NCBI GenBank assembly: GCA_900491605.1
Contig: UESW01004235.1
Span: forward strand, 486,701 to 550,700
Length of the DNA: 64,000 bases
Direction of reading: 5' to 3'
Source: Calamus simplicifolius
Taxonomy: Eukaryota > Streptophyta > Magnoliopsida > Arecales > Arecaceae
Shown here: one piece after another, positions 13,413 to 23,900 of the stretch
Position numbering within the stretch: the first letter of the stretch is position 1
Layout: each line of letters opens with the position of its first letter
Made by a program: the position numbers and the translations under genes
Notes under the pieces: generated by a model
Database searches by the model: none
What the model was told of the DNA's origin: nothing
What the model saw: only the letters and a program-made list of their open reading frames with translations

Positions 13413-13717
13413 TGTGTGTGTGTGTATTCTACATTACTCTTGTGTGCATGCCAATGTAGTAGAAATATTGCGAACTATTAGTAGTTGTTAAAGATGCAAA
13501 TGTATAGGGATGGTAATTTTTTCGTTTGACCGTTTATCCGGCTGATACCATTTGTAACGGGTTGAAAAATCCTCGGTCTAAACGGCTTAACGGGTACGAA
13601 AGTTATCCATTTAACGGCTACATGGGTAAATGGCTGGAGACGGTATCCTCCGCTCCATGCCCATTTACCCATTTCCACCCCCGTCCCCGTTAGCTTTACT
13701 ATAATATATTTAAATTT

Positions 13718-13762
<45 letters not shown>

Positions 13763-14868
13763 TGTTAAAAAATTAAAATAAATAAAACATATATACTATA
13801 AAACCCTAATAAATGTTTGAATTTTCTTGTCTCTTCTCTTCTTTCACGCAACCGCCCTGAATATCAAAGCCAAAACTCTAACTAATTGATCTCTCTCCCC
13901 GTTAGTATTTTTTTAAGCTTTCAATAAATTATAAGTTTAATGGAATAATTTTATTTTTTTATGTAAACGGTTAAATGGATACCCGTTTATCCGGCAGGAT
14001 ATCCCCGTCCCTGCCCCGTTAACTATAACGGCTTAATGGGGCGGGGAATGGGGAGGTTTTCTCCAATGGGGATGGAGACCGATAGAGGCCGTCCCCGGGC
14101 TGTTGCCAACCCTACAAATGTATTTGCAATGTACTGTGCATGGTAGTGATTTTCGAAACATTTGAGTTTAATTTAGTAAAATGTCAAGGATTGAAAGCAA
14201 CCAAGTAGAGAGAGAACCTAAAGAATATCGGAAACCTTTGTATAGGCAATTTGCAACGGATTGAGAAGATGTTCATAATTATATGTACTGGAAGTGTCAC
14301 CCAACAATGAGGGGAAAGACATCAGTTGGAGTCAACTAACAAATTAATAGTGTTTCTCTCTTTACGTCTCATCAAATTGGGATTTAGGTTGGGATTTGGG
14401 AAGAAGTTGTTGCCTGAAAATTTGATCATGAATTTTGTGCAACAAATATGACTGATTGTTAGGACTCTAGAATTTTGCAACTTCCACTTCCATTTATTTC
14501 TATATGCTGGCTTCTGCTATGATGACCTTCTGCTGCTGGTCTACAGATATATTGTTTGGATGATATGACATATCCTTTGTTATGAGTAGGTAATGGATCT
14601 GGTAAATGGATCAAGGTGAATGAAAAAAAGACACTCTATGACATCTTGCGGAAACCAGATTATATCATCCCTGCAATCCCAGGTATGCTCCTCTGTTCAT
14701 AACAAGGCCGATGTTTCTTACCATTTGTGTACATGGTCGGTTATTATTTTGCAAATTCAATTGTTTCTGACATTTTATTTCTCTTGACCTTCTGCAGTAT
14801 TTTTTGTTGTCTCAAAGAAATCCAGTTTCTATCATGAGTTCAGAGCTGGAAAGTGGCCTCCACCCTGA
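2232..14868 (+). CDS. TTC4: TTC4/Cns1-like TPR co-chaperone (5'-partial, 7 exons)
   Basis: The exons are 2232-2444, 3065-3256, 3333-3533, 3638-3718, 10984-11122, 14590-14682 and 14798-14868 (stop TGA 14866-14868). Together they give 329 residues in one continuous frame. The family is about 360-390 residues, so an N-terminal exon of some 35-50 residues is missing. It is upstream of the window or was not recognised. Exons 1-2 encode TPR helices (YVKMGKKHYQDAIDCYTRAI, then the NADNSVLFANRAHVNLLLG and RAARAAFSLNLLTEAASF repeats). Such a TPR domain binds the EEVD tails of HSP70 and HSP90. A charged helix follows, then the C-terminal wheel domain typical of TTC4/Cns1, with FIEDFCETDM, VPLPWDENCAYTRE and a terminal segment ending AGKWPPP. 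Family proteins act in the cytosol and nucleus as HSP70/HSP90 co-chaperones linked to translation factors. All introns are GT-AG except the one at 3534-3637. The protein name is secure; the biological role in this plant is inferred. Confidence 0.9.
2445..3064 (+). other. TTC4-like intron with a small inserted element
   Basis: This GT-AG intron lies between exons 1 and 2 of the window. It contains the CGAG-rich element at 2521-2841 and otherwise AT-rich sequence with no coding signal. Confidence 0.75.
2521..2841. mobile_element. 321-bp CGAG-rich non-autonomous element with direct repeats
   Basis: The same 11 bp, CTTATCACTAA, occur at 2510-2520 and 2842-2852 and flank the element exactly, as a target-site duplication would. 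The element starts GGGTGTAACTGAGTC. Its first half is packed with CTCGAGCT, CTCGCGAG and AATCGAGCTT words; its second half is AT-rich. Such CGAG-rich short repeats are common in plant introns. I see no clear terminal inverted repeats and no long A tail, so I cannot choose between a SINE-like and a MITE-like origin. Confidence 0.6.
3534..3637 (+). other. U12-type AT-AC intron in the TTC4-like gene
   Basis: This 104-nt intron begins ATATCCTTT, which is the U12 5' splice-site consensus. It carries ATCCTTAAC at 3621-3629, close to the U12 branch-site consensus TTCCTTRAY, and ends CTCAAAC|ATG. The branch A at 3628 is about 9-10 nt from the 3' end, the short distance typical of minor-spliceosome introns. 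Splicing here joins HLDM to MFSESSVPLPWD in frame, which is the expected TTC4 sequence. No GT-AG alternative keeps that junction. Confidence 0.88.
4422..4556 (+). other. Possible cassette exon (135 nt, phase 0)
   Basis: The segment is preceded by TTGATGCAG and followed by GTTTGTGCC. It is 135 nt, open for all 45 codons, and starts and ends in phase 0, as do its neighbouring exons (3718 and 10984). Inclusion would add 45 mostly hydrophobic residues (from FICPGKIIFLV to NATAAISAL) to the wheel domain without breaking the frame. Known TTC4 proteins lack such an insert as far as I recall, so this may be chance or an alternative exon. Confidence 0.25.
5332..5890. repeat. Tandem duplication, two copies of about 279 bp
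   Basis: Copy 1 runs from about 5332 to 5610 and copy 2 from 5611 to about 5890. Both start TTGTAAT(G/A)ATGATTATTG and share long identical blocks, for example TTGAATTAGGTCTAAGAGTG, ATGCTGGATTCTGGTTAGAT and CTATCCCAAATACTTAAATA. Copies differ by scattered substitutions, so the duplication is not very recent. It sits in the long TTC4-like intron and has no coding content. Confidence 0.85.
6464..6501 (+). mobile_element. 38-bp RTE tail insertion with an 18-bp target duplication
   Basis: ATCTAATTGGATAGTGTT occurs perfectly at 6446-6463 and 6502-6519. Between them lie only 38 bp: AGTTGGGAAAAGGCTTAGAT plus GAGTTGAGTTGGGTTTAG. This is the 3' tail of the RTE family seen at 945-1964. The structure is what target-primed reverse transcription leaves when it aborts almost at once. 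Confidence 0.85.
7561..7754 (+). mobile_element. RTE fragment, 194 bp, with a target duplication
   Basis: AAGTCC(A/-)TACTAGGTCT-type repeats flank the fragment: 7544-7560 and 7755-7771, 17 bp with one mismatch. The last 75 bp match the RTE 3' end (AGAACAGAGTGGAGGAAGCA, GCCGACCCAAGTAG, then the common tail). The first part resembles an upstream RTE region, so the copy may be internally deleted as well as truncated. Confidence 0.75.
11212..11481. repeat. CT/TC microsatellites
   Basis: Two dinucleotide tracts lie close together: (CT)n at about 11212-11238, followed by a CGCACGCGCGC tract, and (TC)n at about 11452-11481, followed by a C run. They create the arginine/glutamate-rich chance open frames on the opposite strand. 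Confidence 0.9.
11577..11830. repeat. Local three-fold imperfect repeat
   Basis: The block ATTCTATTAGCTGAGTGGAG ... AAATGCATTT ... AGCTTTTATTCTA occurs at about 11577 and 11752, and a diverged form at about 11652. Two of the copies are joined by TAGATCATTTTTC. It looks like old tandem amplification of a piece of about 80-100 bp in the intron. Confidence 0.6.
13380..13425. repeat. Compound TG/AG/TG microsatellite
   Basis: A (TG)n tract runs into (AG)n and back into (TG)n. It lies in the third long intron of the TTC4-like gene and explains the Cys/Val/Arg/Glu-rich chance open frame there. Confidence 0.9.
13505..14114. mobile_element. hAT-type non-autonomous DNA transposon, 610 bp
   Basis: The element starts TAGGGATGGTAA and ends TTGCCAACCCTA, which are imperfect terminal inverted repeats (10 of 12 bases). 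The 8 bp CAAATGTA occur directly outside both ends (13497-13504 and 14115-14122), the target duplication length of hAT transposons. Subterminal parts are rich in GTTTATCCG, AACGGGT and CCCGTT words in both orientations. The centre is AT-rich with a long (AT)n run. It has no transposase. Confidence 0.85.
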
Positions 14869-17800
14869 ACCTCCGGTGCATTAGCAGTACCGCTGAATTC
14901 TCATGTACTAATAGGGACTGGTTAGATGTTTCATGTGTATTTATAGTTACACCACGCCACCCATATCTGGACATGGGTTCTGACCAATAATACACTAATA
15001 AGCAGCATGCTTGTTGCTCAGATTGTGACGGTGTGGGGATAATTTATTCATCCTGGTTTCGCACTATTAATTAATTGCACTCCAGTGCATCATAATTTTT
15101 GTCAAAGCTGCTGCACTCCCGTGGAGCAGAATAATGAGTAAAGGGATGTGGTCATGGTTTTGCGGTCATACTCAAAATGATATGAAGAAGCAAGCTGAAG
15201 GGAATTGTGATAGTTGGCAGTTGTTGTAGGATCTGGCGGTTACTATAGTCCGCCATGTTTATCGAGAGGCTAACTCTGCGACGGACTGGATGGCCTTCTA
15301 TACTGCATAATATTTCATTGACTAGATCTGATCTCAGGGTGATAGGATTCCATCCTTTCTTTATATGTATTTTTTTTTGATCTTGTGGGCTGTCCTCCTG
15401 TTAGAATTGTGTGACTGCCCTACTGAACCAAAAAAAAAAAAAAAAAGGAATTGTCAGGGGCTAGTTACTTAGTTAAATGTCTGGAGGCTGGATGATGTAT
15501 CAGTGTTAGCATGCTCGAGGGAAGATTGCTGTCAAGATGAATCATCATCGGATGGCTGTATAAAATTTCATCAACTGGATTGTAGCATTCTAAGTTCACC
15601 TATTGATTCAATTAATAATGAGTTAGATTTATATGGTTCTAAAAATTTAAATGCAAGTTAATTGGTGGCAGATGAATTTGAATTATAACGGATGAATTTG
15701 AATTATAAGCACTTAAACTTTTTTTTTTTTTTTTCCCGTTGGATGGAATATTATTTTTTCCTTATCAAACGATGTTCTTGATGCTCGCTGTAAACTATCC
15801 CAAGCTGGATCTTCCTCCTTATTAATGGGTGTAGCAGCTAGTTAAAATTTATTTTGAGCTGTATTATTGGTGTTGCAAGATAATTCTACATGCCTCTTTG
15901 AAATTTTGAGATTATAATAATGCATGACAAATAGAAATAATGAAGCAACACTACAGCAGGCTTCGCTGGATTAACCTTCATATTTCACTGCCGAGCCAAT
16001 GCCCTGTGTAACCGAGTTACGAAGGACATGGGTGTGAACGATATTAAAGGAACAACACTAGCGTGGCAAGTGTGAAGTGAAGTAGGCGTGGAAATGGTCT
16101 CTGGGTGAAGCAACTCCTACTTTCAAAACAAGAATCAAACCAAACCATTCGGGAAACCTACGATCAGGAATGGCTTACACCACTAGCATCCAGATACCCT
16201 CGAGCTCAGCATCACAGGGCCAATAGAACGATCAGGGATCAGCTCAGATATCTAGATCGATCGCCAATGGGAAAATTCGAGAACCAGAAGAAATCCAGAC
16301 AGCCAGAAGAAGGAAGGCTACTTCTTTGGACGTGCAGTGCCAAAGTAGCTCTGAACTCCCAAGAAAGAAGAACTGGAAGATGATAACGAGGAACCAAGAT
16401 ACCGCTTGTACCATTATTGCTTATCAATCTGCTCTTTATATTGGATGCCATGAATGAGAAGGAATATATGAAAGGAGATGCATGTCTCATGATGAGTGAA
16501 TGGAACCAGGAACAAAGAAAGAATACACGACAGAGAGAGAGAGAGATGCACGATCGTTCTTGGCTCCTCCTAAAACGCGTTCTTGTTAGTAGCGAATAGG
16601 GCGCCACTGCCCGTTCTTCCCGCTTCGTCTGTTTCCGCCGTCAACGTCGTACTTTTGTGATTTCTCTTAAAATTATAGTTGTCGGCTAACAGCAAGCCGA
16701 AATTAATATTAAGATATGCAAGCAGAACTCAGGCAATTGGAGTACCTTCCCCTCTCTAATATTAAATCCTATCATCAGTAGCCGATCAGCCAGAGCCAGA
16801 GCAGCGGGCTTTAACATAGACGATAACCTTCCGAAAATGCTGGGCCAAGGTTCATACAGTCGTGAACAAAAGCCGTTTAACCACAGGAGGAGTATCTGAA
16901 TTAAATAAATAGACGAGTAGTAGATCAGATATGACTTTTAAATAACAACTTTAAAGTTCATGTCCCCACAACTTGAATTTTTCACGCTCGATCCAAGCCC
17001 ATTTGCAGGCAGCAAGTCTTTTCCTCCTTGACAGAAATTATTTGATTAATGGGGGCAAAAAATGCCTTCACCGTGAAAATAGTCCACCAGCCAAAAACTA
17101 ATTCAATACATTACGATCCAACTCAACAATTATCTGCCTCGCCAATAGAAAGCATTGGAGGATCAGCCCTGGTGCTTGGGTTTCCAATAAAACGGTTAAA
17201 AACATTTTAAGATAATTCTACCTGCACCTGAAATATCTGGCATTGCGAGATCAAATGCAAAAGCTTTAATTTAAGCAGCAATGTTTGCCGTGAAAACCTC
17301 TGAGCCGCTCAGCAAAAGGTCTCTGATTCAAGAAAAGGGGAAGCGAAGAAGCACAAATAATAATAGATAAAGATAGAAGGCCCATATAGGCCAACATTTG
17401 ATTTCAAGAAAAGAGAGGGCAGTCGTTTTCTTTTACACAATACCTGACAAACTCGGAATCCATTAACCAACAATCACCACATTATACAACCCCCATTTTC
17501 CCTAACTACTACGGAACCAGATAGACAACAAGAATAAACAACGGATGAGTCGGAACCAGCTATACCCTGTATACATGCCCTAATCCAAAATCTTTTTTAT
17601 GTACTAAATTACACTGGATATAAAAGGCAACCTCTACTTTAGTGGGGGGCCATGATAAAGGATAGGAGGAAAACCCAAGACGGGCAGTATCGTTGATTAA
17701 AAAAAAGAAAAAAAGAAAAAAAAAAAAACATGATCACGCAGTCCAAAAGACTTCCCCATCAACCAGCATCTGAATGAGCAATAAACAACAAAATCAATAA

Positions 17801-17946
17801 GCCAGGAACATTGCAACCCCACCTCTCAGCTGCCGCTTTGTAATGAACGAACTACATTTTATCCTCTCCGGTTTTCAGTTGGCACAAGCAGAGGCAATGG
17901 CTCATGTTCAGGATGAATGATGCCCCAGAGGGGGGTTGACTCACTA
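14869..17946. other. Intergenic region between convergent genes
   Basis: This contains the 3' flank of the TTC4-like gene, an L1 fragment (15209-15446) and then the 3' flank of the UBP12-like gene. The part just below 17946 should be its 3' UTR. An open frame at 16105-16383 and its opposite-strand partner at 16239-16607 match nothing I know and overlap each other, so I do not call a gene there. There is an AG-rich stretch at about 16530-16545. Confidence 0.6.
15209..15446 (+). mobile_element. 5'-truncated L1-type LINE 3' end
   Basis: GGAATTGT at 15201-15208 is repeated at 15447-15454, just after a run of about 17 A. The insert reads in one frame (one stop) as the end of an RNase H domain, with VRHVYREANSATDWMAFYTA, followed by a short 3' UTR and the poly-A tail. 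RNase H at the C-terminus, an A tail and target duplications are typical of plant L1 elements. It is a dead fragment of 238 bp. Confidence 0.75.
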
Positions 17947-20900
17947 CTAGTTGTATATTTTAACTGGCTTCTCAAATGTGTGACGATTCTGCAGTCATAG
18001 GAATCAGAGTCACATTAGAGTGCACTTTTTCACCCACCTAATGTGCAATAAAAATGAATCAAGAAATTTTTTGCTGCAAAACAAGTCATCATAATTCCAA
18101 GCATGAAAGGCAAGCATGAAATTTTAGTAATCTTTCCGAAGTGCATTCAATCAGTTAGGAAATCAACATGAGATCGTGATTTATGCTGCAACTGAAATAA
18201 TTTATGCTTCAACCCAAATAACCACATCATACACTGGACGCACTTTACCTGATTTGCTGTATAAGCCCTTTTCGGAGCAGTGTCTGAGTGCTCCAGTCCA
18301 AGGTACTGCTCCCATGCTCCATAGACGTCTCTTCTCTATATAGTAAACATAAAATGAAGAATATAAGATAAGTCTTCAGAACAGAATAAAGGAACTATAA
18401 ATAATAATAATAGAAAATACATACCTGAAAACGACTAGACACAATATCTGAATCCTGAAGGTATTCAGGGCGACCAAGTGACAAAAACGCAAACTTCCAC
18501 TAATCAAATGAAAATTTATTAAATCAGCATACACCAGTGACTTACTCTGTGCTAAGCGCAGTAATAAAAGAAATAACATGCACAATCACTTAAATGCACC
18601 AGAATTTCAGGCTAAATGCTTTTTCTTTGGTTCTTTCAACATGTATAAAATGTCCTTTGACTATGATAGATACACTGAGGTATTAAGCTGGCCAAACTCA
18701 GCAACATTATATTCCATCAATGGCAAATCATTATGTATAAAGTGCTTAACTTGCATGCTAGTACTGCATCACATAAAAATGTGTATTAGCAATTAGTTAT
18801 TCCCAACAATTAAAGTTCCAGTTTTTGCAAGTAGATTACCATAAATTACATAGGGTAAAATAATCAATAACATTATTCCATCTTGTAATCTAGTTAGTTA
18901 AGCCTTCTAGGTTTCAAATTACACTCAATTCTTAGAAAAACAATTTAGTGCAACAATTTTGAACTCTTTTTAACTTTCGAAGGTTTCAGGAATGCAAAAT
19001 TCCGAGTGGCCTTTTCTCCTCCCTCAAGGAGGATTAACTGATGTTGCAAAGGGTACATGGCAGATTCTCTCTCGCCCTTTCACCAATTTAATTTGAGAGC
19101 CCAGCATAAAGATCACCGCCAGGACAAAGCCTCTGGCAACAAATTACGTGCTGTGACATGCTTTCTGGTGTTAAGCATATAGAAAAAAGAGCATAATGTG
19201 CAATACAGCTGGAAAGTAATGAAGCAGATATAGTGAAAGAATAGGGTTAGCCTTTTCTTAAATAAGAAGCAAATAGAAGAATAATAAGTTCTACAGGTAC
19301 AAATTTTAACGAGGATAGTAAGTGAGATTTCTTGCTGGTGATGAGTGTGAACCACAAGGTTGTGTTCTGAAGAGAGAACTCAACTACTATGAAGCAAAGT
19401 TTTAAAGAAGAGGTGAGAACACACTAGAGAGAGGGAGAGAGATGAAGTTACCTTAGAGAACTCCTCATCTGGAACTTGTAGTTTTTTTTGGATCCGTGCT
19501 TTCACCTCAGCTAAAGTTTCACCTTCGTGAATCACCAAAAAGAAAGGCTCCCCAAAGTTCTGAACCTGCTGTTAAAATGAGAAACAAAATTGTTCTGATC
19601 ATACTCAAATGCAAAAAATATCAGTCACTAGAACTAAATCCAGGAAGACACAAGTGATCTGATAACAGATACAAAGGATCAAAACACTTTGGTAGGTGGT
19701 GATAAGATGCATAAAAGACAATTAAGTGTCCCAAATCAAGAAGCAGCTGACAGAGCACATTTAACAAATGCTAATATGAAACTGAGTTAAAAAGCAAGGT
19801 TTTCCCTCTCAAAAATATTTGTCTCAAAACACTGGCAGAAGGCAAACATGGTTGTAATTTACAGTTTAAAAACTACAGAACATAAATTTACTTGAAATCC
19901 TGAACCACAAGTTTCTTTATTTAAATATTCACCAAAAATCAATGAACAAGCAAGCCAAAAAATTTAGTCCTCACCATCTGGTTCTGATTTGGATCTTTCA
20001 TGAAGTGGTAAACATGAATTAAGCGATCGTGGGGACCAAGGTTCTTCTCTTCCTCTGGAATCTGTCAGCATAAGAAAAAATATAATTTTTTTTTTAAAAA
20101 ATGATATGATTACTCAGATAACAACTGTATCATGAATGATGTACTCAAGTCCAAAAGACTGCCTATCCATGCCAGTAGAAATCCAGAGTAAGACCCAGAG
20201 GTGAATTATATTTAACAGAGAAGTCTGGTTCAAAACAAACTCAGAATAGTGACTTACCTCCTCTGCACGCAAAGTCCAGTACTGATCATTTATGTTTTCT
20301 ATCTTTTCATTTAGCGGAAAGATCTACAAGAAATAAAAGGATGATAAGTGGTCAGTTAAAATAAAGAACTAATAATTATTGTACTGCCACCAATCTCAAA
20401 TGCTTGAAGCTAATTTGAATAACCATATGGCTAAGTATGCAGGTTAAAATATTGTCCATCTCAAACAGTCAAAGCATTGCTCGAAGTTGCAAATCACAGG
20501 TGGAACTACCAATATAAAATTTCAATTAGACTAATTTCCCACTCTTCCAGTTCTCTAACAGGACTCTCAGACTCAGCAGAATCATAGTTGATCCGTGACT
20601 GATCTATGTGCACATCATAGTTGATCCATGACTGATCTGTGTAAGAATAACAAGTGTGTTGAAATGAAGTAGCATTTTGGCACTTGTTTATGTGCCCACC
20701 ACAGTACCTTGTAGATCTTGTGATAAAAGACCTCTAGCAACCGGAGTTCAGCATTAGGATGAGACAGTTCAACCTATTCAAAAACAAAGTCAAATGGAGT
20801 TGAAGAAGCAAATGTTAATCAAATCTGACATGAGAACATATCATGATACAAATAACTGTTAAGACATGCATATCAAAAAGTTTTCACTGTCTAGAAAAGC

Positions 20901-23900
20901 TTGTTTGATTTTATAATGCTACACAAAAATGCTATTGCTAGAGTAATGAGCATAAGTACACCGATTCCCATTTGAATAAAAAAGGCAAAAAATACTGGGC
21001 ATTAATTGCAGGAGTCACCTTTGATTTCAGGTCGTTAATCACATCAGCCACTGTGCTGTTTTTAGGTAGTCTAATACTATGAATTACAACCTGAAAATTA
21101 ACAAGTTTTAACAGAAACAGTCGATTAAAGGCAACCAGTAATACAAAGACGGTCATGACCAGTGAATTACCTCATCCTTTGTGGCATGATGGAATGCAAC
21201 TTTAAGAGTTTTTAAACCTTGCAACTCTGGCAGAGGAATATCCAGAACTTCATAATACAATATGTCGGAAGTCTGTCATAAATAAAGCAGCACGTATTAG
21301 GCCGTTACATCAACATCAATATATACATGATTGGATGTAGCAAAAAACAAAAGCATGCAAATAAACAGAAGACCTGGTTGTAATGGACCAGCATGTCTGA
21401 GAGGTGCTCTACGCCACGGTACTTGATAGGTTGAGGTTTAGGCTGTTGAGAGTAACAGTTATGAGATGTAAGCCGAATTTTGATGGATCATCCAGACCAA
21501 GCTGGTGAGCAACTCTTTCTACAACATCATCATAAGTATGAAGCTTTGACCTTCAGGGCAGAACAAGGAAGCCACCAATCAGAATAATAAATTAAAAACA
21601 AGTGCATTTATTTATTATAAAAAATTCATAAATGTGAAAGTAACAGTTGCGTCATGATTGCTTACAGTTCCAAACAAAAATCATCCTCCTTTGGCTTCTC
21701 TAATGATCGAAAATGGACAACCTAGGGACATAAGATAAGGCTTAGACATAAAGGTTCAAAATCACATTAAGGGACCAATATGATTGCATAATTAGATTCC
21801 AAAGAGTAAATTCCAACAAGGCATCAAGGGTCACGAAATTGTATCTCAGCAACATCTATAGATAGAACATACCTAAATAAAATAAGTACAAATGGAACTA
21901 CAAATCACAGCTAATTTACAACTCAACATCTAAAATATGAACTGACGACAGATAATCTCTTCCTAATAATTATATTTTGCTAATTGTTGACGAATATATA
22001 TTATCTGAAAGACAGGAAACAAGAAAGTAATTATTCTATATAAAATCTGATCAGCCCATAATGTTTTTCCTTTCAACACTGAAGCAGAAGGATCAGTGTT
22101 CCTGTCCAAATTAACGGAGATGTAGTAGGTTGTTGGTAACACTCTTGGTCACAGTCATACCATCACTATACTGATCTTTATGTACCTTTAAACACTCCAT
22201 ATAACAAGACATATTCACATAAATTTCCATATCCAACAAGGCAACACCAGCTTCTTAGCCCTCTCATTTTTCAATTTACATGTATGTCATATGACAGTAT
22301 TCTAACTGTCAACATCCTTCCCCAACCCCACTCCTTGCTTTTTTTCCTGTTAAAATAACCCAGAGGGGATAGTTGCAAACATCCCTAGTTCCCTGAGCAG
22401 AATCCAGAAGCACCAAACCCATTAACAGCCAATGGAACATCTATAAAAGGTACTGGATAGTAAGACAAAGAGTAACTGCAAGAAACATTCTATATGGATC
22501 CAATTAAATTCCTAGTAAAATTTAAAACATGGCGTGTTATGATAAAGAATGTTAACCCAACTATTCGAGACAAATCATCAGAGATAAAGTGCTGGCACTG
22601 TGGGTAATTTATTCACTTGGACTCGGCGGGTACCAGTAATAGATAAAAGATTTTACATATCGGAGCAGAAAAGTGCATAGACATCATGCATATAGTCACC
22701 CAAGGACAATGACAGTTGCAATTCACAATATTGAGACTGGGAAACCTAACTTAAGCCTCCAAAGATTAGTATCTATCAGAAATTAACAAGTTTTACAAAG
22801 CACGGATGAGCTACCTATGTTACAGCAAGTAAGCTTGTAACCATATAAATTTCAGTAATTAGTTGCCCCAAGGTCTAAAACCAAATTCACGCTGCACCTT
22901 GTATTTTTATGTTTGCCATCCACATACTCAACTCAACTCAACTCATCTAAGCCTTTTCCCAATTACATGGGGGTCGGCTACATAAACCTGCTTCATCCAC
23001 TCTGCTCTATTCAGGATTAAATCGACACTCAAATTACAAATAGTTATATCTTTTTTAATTATTTTTATCCATATTAGTTTAGGTCTACCTCTACCTCTAT
23101 AATTACCATGGATTGTTAAAAAATCACTCTTTCTAGCTGGAGCATCTAAAGGTCTAGCCACAGCTAGTGGACTCACTAGCAGATGCTAACGTTACCAGCT
23201 CTTAGTATTTCTTCATTGTAAGGTGAAACTGAATCCAACACCTAAGCTCTAGTTTCGTGCCTACCAGCCTAAGAAAAGCTAGGGAAGTTTGAACAAAATA
23301 GTAAATATATCTTTGCGATAAACCATAAATATTGGGGCAAATAATATACAAGTACATCTATTGCCTCAATTTTCGCTCAATTTTGATCTCCAAAATTACC
23401 TTCTGAATGGTAGATAGAAAACATTAAATTTTCAAATAACATATTTCAAAAATAAAAATAATGGTGATCTTTCTACAACAGTAACCAAAAGAACACATTT
23501 CCAAGCATATTTCTTAATACTTATTAGCAATCAGCTTCCAATGCAACTAATATTGGAGTTAAGATGTATCACAATTCTCCTGCCACCCATTTTGAAATTT
23601 TAATAAACAACAAGAAGACAACTCAGACATACATAAAGTAGCCAAAGTGTAAACTGGCCTTAGAAAAAATAATGAAATAGAACTTGGTTTGTTGATACAT
23701 AAAATATGTCTCAGCAAAATATACCTGGCGGTTATGAACATATTCCAGAAAAGAAGGAACATCAGGATAGCGGAATTGGTCATCACTATCTATTGCAGGA
23801 GATTTCTGATAGCAGATGATGTCACCATCTTCAAGCTACAAGAGGGAAACAAAAGTCAAAGGCAAGTGGCACATTTTATCAACAGCATCTTTTCTAATGA

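Larger units (their letters stand above)
11123..14589 (+). other. 3.5-kb TTC4-like intron
   Basis: The exon before it ends ATGA|GTACG and the exon after it starts GTAG|GTAATGG, which restores a serine codon. The intron contains CT and TC microsatellites (11212-11238 and 11452-11481), a TG/AG/TG microsatellite (13380-13425), an AT run (13722-13759) and a hAT-type element (13505-14114). Three related, unevenly spaced blocks between 11577 and 11830 share ATTAGCTNAGTG and AGCTTTTATTCTAGATCATT. No coding domain is visible. Confidence 0.7.

Noticed and set aside
16105..16607. Possible gene in the intergenic region (frames on both strands)
   Set aside because: The two frames overlap each other, neither matches a family, and no splice structure supports them.
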